Origin: Magnolia sinica
Lineage: Eukaryota; Streptophyta; Magnoliopsida; Magnoliales; Magnoliaceae
DNA: 64,000 nt
Reading direction: 5' to 3'
Assembly (NCBI RefSeq): GCF_029962835.1
Contig: NC_080582.1
Location: 76,380,177-76,444,176, forward strand
The notes under the pieces were generated by a model. It was not told the origin of the DNA. It made no database searches and worked only from the letters and a program-made list of their open reading frames with translations. Every line of letters starts with the position of its first letter. The first letter of the stretch is position 1. The translations under genes were made by a program, and so were the position numbers. Positions 51,401 through 60,400 of the stretch are shown here, piece after piece.

Positions 51401-54400
51401 TCAAGTGATTAAAACCTTGAATCCACAAGGATATTTTCTTGAATCCACAAGAAAAAAGAAGAAGAAAATTTGGAATTTTATTAATCAATAATTGTCTAAT
51501 GTGTATGTCTCAATTAGGCCATTAATAAAGAAAAAAATAAACCAAAATTCGTGATGATAAAAAATAATAAAATTCTAACTCTAATAAAAGTCCTAATTCT
51601 AGTAAAACTCTTTTAAAGCCTAGTTTCTAAAAATAAAAATTCCAAATAAACTTTTGCTAGAAGAGTCGTACCATGATTACAAGCTATTTCTTTAAAAAAA
51701 AAAAAAAAAAGAAGAAGAAAATCTAAAACTTTAAAAATAAGAAAATACTACAAAAATCGGAATTACTAAAAATAGTAATTTTCCCTAAAATTCCGTTTAT
51801 GAGCTAAAAGCACGCGTTTTCTTGTGAAACGGACAGACACGACCCACTTTGTGGGTCGGTTCACCCTGGATGGCCCGTTACAATAAAGATTGATAGGTTG
51901 TGCCTCCTGTAACGATACCCGGATAAAAAGTTATGGCCCATTTATGGTTCACCTTCTTTTGATCCAACCATGCTAGGAATGTATCTATGCCACGTCCTAC
52001 ATCAGATTAAAACACTAATGTCAAGATTAATAAGAGATTATTTTCACAAGTAGTATTAAACTTTTCTCTCTTCAATTATAATTAATTTTTAAAGTTCTAA
52101 AAAGTTGATCGGTTTGTGACGCAGGGAAGAGCACGAAGGGATAATGAGAAAGATCACCGTCTTCTTCAAGTGATTAAAACATTGAATCCACAAGGGTATT
52201 TTCTTGAATCCACAGGAAAAGAAAAGAAAATTTCAGAAATTTATTAATCAATAATTGTCTAATGTTTATGTATCTCAATTACACCATTAACAAAGAAAAA
52301 ATAAACCAAAATTCATAATCATCGAAAATTGCAAAATTCTAACTCTACTAAAAGTCCTAATTCTAGTAAAACTCTTCTAAAGCCTAATTGTTAAACATAA
52401 AAATTCCAAATAAACTTTTGCTAGAATAGTCTTATCATGATTACATGCTATTTCTATAAAAAAAATAAAATCTAAAACTCTAAAAATAAGGAAATACCAC
52501 AAAAATCGGAATTACTAAAAATAGATTTTTTTTTCTAAAATTTCATTTTTGAGCTAAAAGCGCACATTTTCTTGTGGAACAGACAGACACGACCCACTTT
52601 GTGGGTCGGTTCACCCCGGATGGCCCGTTACATTAAAGATTGATAGGTTGTGCGTCCTATAACAATACCCGGATCAAAAGTTATGATTAATTTATAGTTC
52701 ACCTTCTTTTAGTCCAACCATGCTAGGAATGTATCCGTGCCATGTCCTACATCATGGCTTTATCCTGGATCACTCTGAAATGCATCATGTAGCTTTCTTT
52801 AAGTCCCTAAACTGTATGGATTTCATTAATTTGTGTTGGACAATTGTATCAAGAACATCAAATCCAACATCTATGAGACCAATGAGATGCGGTTAACTTT
52901 TTTGATGCATACTTGTTATCTAGTCTTTCTAATGTTTTGTTATGTTTCTATACATGGTTGAACAGCTTGGTTTGCGAATTGAGCATCCTCAGGAACTCAT
53001 AAACAATATACAGGTAAGATCTATATCCAATTTTCTTTTGAAAAAGATCTAGTAGTTTTTGGTTAAGTGTGATTATTTTTTTTTCCTCTCTTTTTTGAAA
53101 GCTAAGAATGAAGTTTATTAAGAGGATCACCAAACGGCTTGAAAAAGCAAAAAACAACTGTAGCCCACACACCAAAGATCAATCACTTAGCCACCCTATA
53201 ACATCCAACTTAACCCTCTTATAAACATTTGACTCCAACCTACTTTTGTCCCAAATTGCCCAAATCATAGCCAATAGAAGCTAGGAAGAGACCTTCAATG
53301 GATCCTGGCATCACCCAAGGCCATCTTAAGAAAACAAAGAATTTCTCTCAAACCATCTAAGTAAACGGACAATGGATGAACAAATGATCAACTGTCTTAG
53401 CCATCTCTCAAACACATTACGCAACAATTGGGAATCACCATTGGTCTTTTATGAAGGTTGTCAATTGTGAGAATCCTATTTCTACCCATGACCCAAGCGA
53501 AAGTTGCTACCTTGGGAGGAGCTCAATAGGACCAAGTGAAGGACAAAAGACTTTTCACTCTTTTCAAGAAGGGGCACACAACATCTTGTAGGAGTGGACC
53601 AAGAAGTGACTAGACTTCTCCAAAGACCACACCATCGAGTCCCTCTCTTTGAATGTTGGCTTGAAGTGCTTAAGCCATTCTGGCAGTTGAATGAAGTCCT
53701 CAACTTCATTAGATAGATTCCTTTGGTAGGGAGGAGACCCAACAATCGCATTGTTGAAGATAGAATAGCAAAGATCAATGGCAATATCCAAATTTGTAGC
53801 AAGTTTGGCTAACCTTGGAAAATCTATTTGGAGCGCGGACTCCTCAATCCATAAATCAACCCAGAACTGGATCCCTCTGCTCATCACCACAAGAGAATTG
53901 GGCCCCTCCTCCTTAAACCTATTATCCAAGGTGAGAAACCCCCCTTCACAATTCGAATGCCTTGTAAAGAGATAAGGCCTTCCACTACCAACCCCCTACC
54001 AAAATGCCATATTTGCTAACAATCATCACTCCCCACAACCTTTCTTCCATCTCGAACCTCCATATCCATTTGCCAAGCAATGCCTTATTCATCTGCTTAA
54101 GGTTCCTTATTCCAGCTCACCCTTTCCTGTAAGGTTTGAATACCTCATCCCACCGCAGAAGGTGAGACTTATGCTTCTCTTCAATGCTACGCTATAGGAA
54201 ATCCCGACTCAACCTTTACAACCTCCTTAATGCTGATGTTGAACATTTGCAAAGAGACATGGAGTAGATTGGGAGATTTGATATAAAAGCTTTGATCAAC
54301 GTAATCCTTCCTCCTAATGAGAGGTGCCAACTTTTCCACTTAAATAGCTTCCTTTTGATCCTTTCAAAAACCTTATTCCACGGGTGTTTGGCAGGCTTGC

Positions 54401-57400
54401 CAATACATAAGGGGAACCCAAGATACATTGAAGGGAGTGACCCAGCTCGACACCCAAAAATATCCACCAAACTTATGACTTTCTCGCTATGAATGCAAAC
54501 ACCCAACATTTTGCTCTTGAATATGTTCACTTTTAACCCGAATACTACTTCAAAGCATCTTACCAACTTCCTCAAATTATCCACCATTGCAACCTTTGCA
54601 TCGTAGAATAGATTGGTATAATCATTCATTGGTGAACTGAAGATGCGAAATCAAAAGTGATGTTCCCCATCCCGAATCCTCTAATTAGCCCACGGCTTGG
54701 CTTCTATCCAACATCTTGCTCAACGCTTCAACGATCATCATGAAGAGAAACAGGGAGAGGATCCCTCTGCCTAAGGCCTCTTGATGCTTGAAAAAAAAAA
54801 ACGAACCGAGCTTGCTCGGTCAACTCACTCGACTCGGCTCGAAAAAGCTCAAATCGGCTCGGTTTGAAGCTGAGTTCGATCCGAGTCGAGCTGTGTTTTA
54901 GAGCTCGAAAATGATTTCGAGCTGGCCCCAACTCGACTCGACTCAGTTCGATATATAGCTCGAACCCGGCTCGACTCGATTAGGTAGTATAAGTAAAAGA
55001 ACATAAAAAGAAGAAGAAATGGGTATTCTCTGATGTTTCAGCAGGAATTCCAGAAATGAATGTGTAATTGAAGTAAATGCAAAACAGAAAACAAAGCAAT
55101 GGATATTCCCTGATGTTGCTCACCAAGTGTTTGATGAAATGACTCAACGAAGTGTCGGCTGGTGGCAAGGAAGGTATGTTTCATTAAACAAATCCCCTTT
55201 TTTCTTGATTTTGATGTTGCTTACAAGGTGTTTGATGAAATAGCTGTAAAACCACTGCTGGTGTTTTACTTCAGTGAGAATTTGAAGGTGCAGCCCATGT
55301 GTTTGTGAAAAACTGAGTTGAGCTGGCCAGTCAGGCTCGAGGACCGAGCCGAGCCGAGTTCGAGCTAAGGTCAGCTAGTGGCCGAGCCAAGTTGAGCTGA
55401 GGCCAGCTTAACTCGGTTCGACTTGATGTACAACCCTAGTCAAATGCGATCACATATGCGCATATATGTGAAGAAATCGCATATGCCATGATGGCATATG
55501 TGATTCTGGCAAGTATGCCATGACATTCTTTATTATGGGATGAAAACTATACCTTCCTCTTTTCCTTATGCCTCAAATCAAGGCACTTGTGGGCGATTAG
55601 CGCATTGTCCAACAACGTTGTCAAATGCTATCGCATATGTGCATGTATGTGAAGAAATCGCATATCCCATGATGGAATATGTGATCCTGGCGAGTATGCC
55701 ATGTCATTCTTTATTATGGGATGAATATGCGATTGCATATGCGAGTATGCAATCGCATATTGCATATGTGATCGCATATTGCCCAATGGGACTTTATTTT
55801 TTTATTTTGCAATTTCAATCACTTTTGCCTATAAATAAGCACTCAAATCCCCTCCATTTTCACTATTCCCTACTTTAAAGCTTAAAATCTCTCACTCTCT
55901 CCTTTATTCTTCTCTCTGACGATAACCGATCCCTTTCCTAGAATTTGGTAAGAAAGCTTTTTAAGTTGCCTTTCACCAAATCCCAAAAGACCTGGAAGAA
56001 AGCCAAAGGGAAGCCTTTCAACCTTTGAGCCTTGTCCCTACCTAACGAAGCCACTATTGCTTTAATCTTCTCCATAGAGAATGGTGTTTTTGAATGTTTG
56101 TACAACTCTGTAATCAATTGATGAGTCAGTTTTTTTTTTTTTTTTTAAATTTTTTATTAATGTTATTTTGCTTTGATATTATTGTACATGGGCAAGTATT
56201 CAATAACAGTAACAGTGGCCGTAACAGCTACTGCTATAACCGTTACAGTATGGGCCATTATGGCCTTTAAAAAAAAAAAAAAACAACATTGGCCTATTAT
56301 GGGGCCTTTACGGGCCATTTTTCCATAATGACCGTTATGGCCCTGCAACGTCTATCAGTGCCCACCGTTATCTACTATGCTATTACATAACCGTTTTTTG
56401 CATACCTTGTACATGGGTTTTTTGGCCCATTATTGTCATGGTATTGTGTCAGTATATTAGGGTCAGTCCAGAAATTTACATCTTTCCCAAAAATCTCAAT
56501 TGTGGATGTGTGTGTGTGTGAGTTTGCTAAGCCCAAACACCCCTCTAGAGGCAACTACATGGAAATTTGGCATGCTTGTGGGACATTGGAGTCATTAGCC
56601 ATACATCAGGTGCGCCTTGGTGTGTTAATGACCCGACTTCTTTATCACTCTTGTCAACTCACAGGTAGGTAGCAAATTCTTGTGAATGATCTGGCCTTAT
56701 AATCGGATCATTGTGACAAAGAATGTTGAGACTTTGAATTCTTGTGAAAATTTTGGAAAAGAATTAATCAAATGATAGATTGTGTTAATTAAGCGAGATA
56801 TTCCAAATCTTGTCAATTTTAAAATTTGTGGTTTTATCATAAAGTGATAGTGATTCTACATCAAAAATGGTTTAGAAGTTAAAATAATTCATTTTATACC
56901 TATATATACATTTAAAGTTTTAAAACTATTTATTAATTTATTAAATATTTCTATGTTTTTATTTTTAGTGAGATTTTCCTAATACAATGAGTAAACCTAT
57001 CTCTTGAGAAATTCATAGTGGATTTATTCAGGTGCTACCACTCACGTTTCAAGTTTCTTATAAGGGCTTATAAGGAGCCACCAACTTACTAATGCATAAT
57101 GCCACATCATTATGAGCAACAACACTCGAGCAGGGGTTAAAGCCATAAGGGTTTATAGATTCTTCTATTAGAAAACATTAAAGAATCCCTTCTAACTTCA
57201 GATTTGGCCAAAAAGTCTTCTTCCGAGTTTGCCTCATTAGGGGTTGACACATCAGGTGTGACACATGTACAAACACAATATATGGGTTAAAATTTTTGCC
57301 AAATCAATGTACACGTGGCCCACCTGCTCACAAAGCAGCCTGATTTTGGGCTAGGTCATCTGGATCGTGGAGCCTGCATGATCTATGGCTTGGATGTTCC

Positions 57401-60400
57401 AATACCTACATGTGAAGATAACTCTAGGCTTGCAAAACCCTATAAATCATCATTATCATCATCTAAGCCTTATCCCAACTAATTGGGGTCAGCTACGCGA
57501 ATCTTATTCTGCCCCTGCAAAACCTTGTAAATATCATCATCATTTGAGCCTTATCCCAACTATTTGGGGTTGGCTACATGAATCCTTTTCCACCCTTCCA
57601 CTCTATCAAGGGCCATAACTTCAGTTAGGCCATAGGTCATCAATTCATTTCATACTACCTCCACCCATATCCCTTTGGGCCTTCCCGTGCTCTTTAGAGC
57701 CGTCGAGTTGTACCAACTCACTCTTACTGGCACAATTCTTGGTCTCCGGTGCACATGATCAAACCATCAAATCTACATTCCTTCATTAACATTTGGTGCT
57801 ACTCCTAAGTTCCCTCGAGTGCATTCATTTCTAATTCTATCCTTGTCTTGCCACACATGAATTATTGACCCAAGGTATCAAAAGTGGTCTTTTTGGCAAC
57901 TTCTTGGTCAACAATCTTAACTATTTCCTTTTTCTCACTCCTATCATTACTAAAACTGCACTTCGTATACTCTGTTTTACTCCGACTAATTTTAAATCCT
58001 TTAGATCTAAAGCACCTCTCCATAAATCTAGCCTTTGTGTTAACATCCGCCCTTTTGTCAATCAAAACCCGATAAATATATGGGAAAATTCTATGTAGTG
58101 AGATCCCTATACATCAATGAAGCGGTAGCAATACTAGAAGACGGAGGGTAATGCCATTAGACATAAAGCTATGCTTCTGTGGTTGATAATGTAACCTTTT
58201 TTTGCCCTAAGTGTTTCTATGGCATTGTTAAAGCATATTAACTCACATCATAAGCATGGTATCCCAAATTGGTTACATAATGGCCGTAACGGTAATAACT
58301 GTTATGCGTTATGGGGCCGAAATGACCATTACAGAAAAAATGAGCCGTAATGAACCCCTAATGGTCCGAAAAACAGTTTTTTGTTTTCAAAAAAAAAAAG
58401 AAAAGAAAAGGAAAAAGAAGAAGAAGAGCCGTAACGGTGGCCATACCACTTTGATCGTAAGACAAACACACACACACACACACCCCAAATGCACTCTCAC
58501 TTAACTCATGCTGTAAACCAGCCTTATGGAACTCATCTAAGGACACTTCAGAATTACTGCGTATAGTTCCTGTAGGAAAGCTATTTCTGTAATGAACTCT
58601 TATGCCCCGAACCATGAGAAAGGCCATTTCCTAAGACAAATGATCAAATATAATTATTTCTTTATTTTTTTATCGTGTCATGTTTGATACAGATTACTTG
58701 ATAGTGTTGTTATTATGAAATTTCTAAACTCAGTCTGCATAAATCTGCAGTATTCTGCATTGACCTCTGAAGTTCGTGATGGACGTGGAAAGGTGCCTGT
58801 TGCAGATTACAAGGTTGTGAAGTATGTCGATGAAGAGAACAATGGTGCAGCCACCAGCTTAAGGGAAACAAGTCGCAGTTGCTATTCCTTCTGCATGTGC
58901 CCAGGAGGGCAGGTATCCTTTGTTCACTGAGCTCCGAAACATGTTTTCCAGACAGACCTTTACACATGCACCTCTACACATTGCTGCATGTGCCAATCTG
59001 TGGGGTGCTCCTTTCAGTACTTGCCTACATTTGGCACATGTGTACAACATCCAAACTGTGGACTAGGTGGCCGGTGGCTGCCACCATTTGGATGACCTGG
59101 CCCAAATATTTGGTCATTAAATTCATCAGGTAGGTTACACCTTACATGGACAGAAATAATGTTGGGTTTAAAACTTGACAACTGGTCAGCTCACCTGCAT
59201 GGTGAGGCTCAAGTGTCCCACTTCTGTCCCAGGTCAGCGTGTGTGTGGATATGTGCAGTTGTTCATGCGGGCTTAGCAAAACTTATTTCATTTGTAGTAG
59301 GAAATGAATGGATTTGTGGAAGTGCATGCTGGCAGGTTGTTCTTACTAGCACGAATCCAGCGGAACTCTGTATCAATGGCATGTCGTTTTCTCGAAGAGC
59401 ATCCAGATGGGCAAATGCAGCACTTGTTGTCACTGTGTCATCAAAGGATTTTGAGGCTTTGCAGTGCAATGGTCCTCTTGCTGGCGTCGAGTTCCAGGTA
59501 CCTTTTCTAGTACTCTTCTTTACTATCTGTGCATTGAACATTCAAATTTCTTGATTGTTGCATTGGTCTCTTGTTGAGAGAACTTTGATACTTGGGCAGT
59601 GTGTGATGGATGATAAGATACGCGGGCACTTAGAAATTACTTAGAAACTGCATATGTGGTGTTCATATAATTCAAGTGAGTAATGGGGGATACAGTGCTG
59701 ATACATATTATTCCTTTGATTTTTTATTTTTTATTTTAATTTTTAATTTTTATTTTTACCATTACAGGACCATAACGGCTGTTACAATCCGTATCGTAAT
59801 TGCCATAAGGCTTTACTGCTACTGAAGAAAATTACTTTTATTTGGTTATATGACTATCGTATTGGTGGAGATTATAAAATTAAAAATGAAAGTTATCCAG
59901 TGGTCCTATTTCAAAAACAAGTGTCCATGAATCAGAGGTTAGGATTGCTCAACCAATCTGATTTTATAGCTGTGACTTAGCAATAATGGGTTCAACAGAG
60001 GGTTCCACCATGCAATCAGTTTAATTCGAGTTAATGTATATTATGCATACAATATATGACTGCCAGAGTATTAAGCGTCATACTCAGCCAGAGTATCGAA
60101 TAGATCCCCTTTCTTACTATACTTTTCTATTCATCTTTGCTATATGTGCATTGGGCATCGGTGTTCTTGATTGCCCTAATGCATTGGTTTCTTATTATCT
60201 TCCTAGTTCTTTTTTTCTTTTTTCTTTTTCATGGGTAGTACAGTTGCACTGGTCATGAATTTTCTTTTTTGAAAAGAATTTTTAAACAGAGAGGGCACTC
60301 TGCGGTGGCCCTTGTCCAAAAACCCTATTTCCCTTCTAGTATCTAGATATCTGATGTTTGACAGCTGAAAATATGTACATGTCATATTCTGCATTAGGTC

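Larger units (their letters stand above)
51369..52754. mobile_element. short non-coding LTR-like element in intron 6
   Basis: Two long direct repeats are separated by only about 130 bp. A purine-rich stretch (GCAGGGAAGAGCA) precedes the right copy. There is no coding capacity and no clear tRNA-complementary primer site or 5-bp target duplication, so a plain segmental duplication remains possible. Confidence 0.5.
53080..56110 (-). pseudogene. interrupted L1-type LINE in intron 7
   Basis: Minus-strand order: RT entry block ([17 protein letters not shown]) at 55960-56100; [10 protein letters not shown] at about 54760-54785; RT palm/thumb part ([34 protein letters not shown]) 54216-54629; zf-RVT-like and following C-terminal region about 53100-53930. 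The RT segment between the entry block and [10 protein letters not shown] is missing; in its place sits the insertion 54786-55955. The FADD-type catalytic position reads NDYTNLF, so it is dead. Confidence 0.75.
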
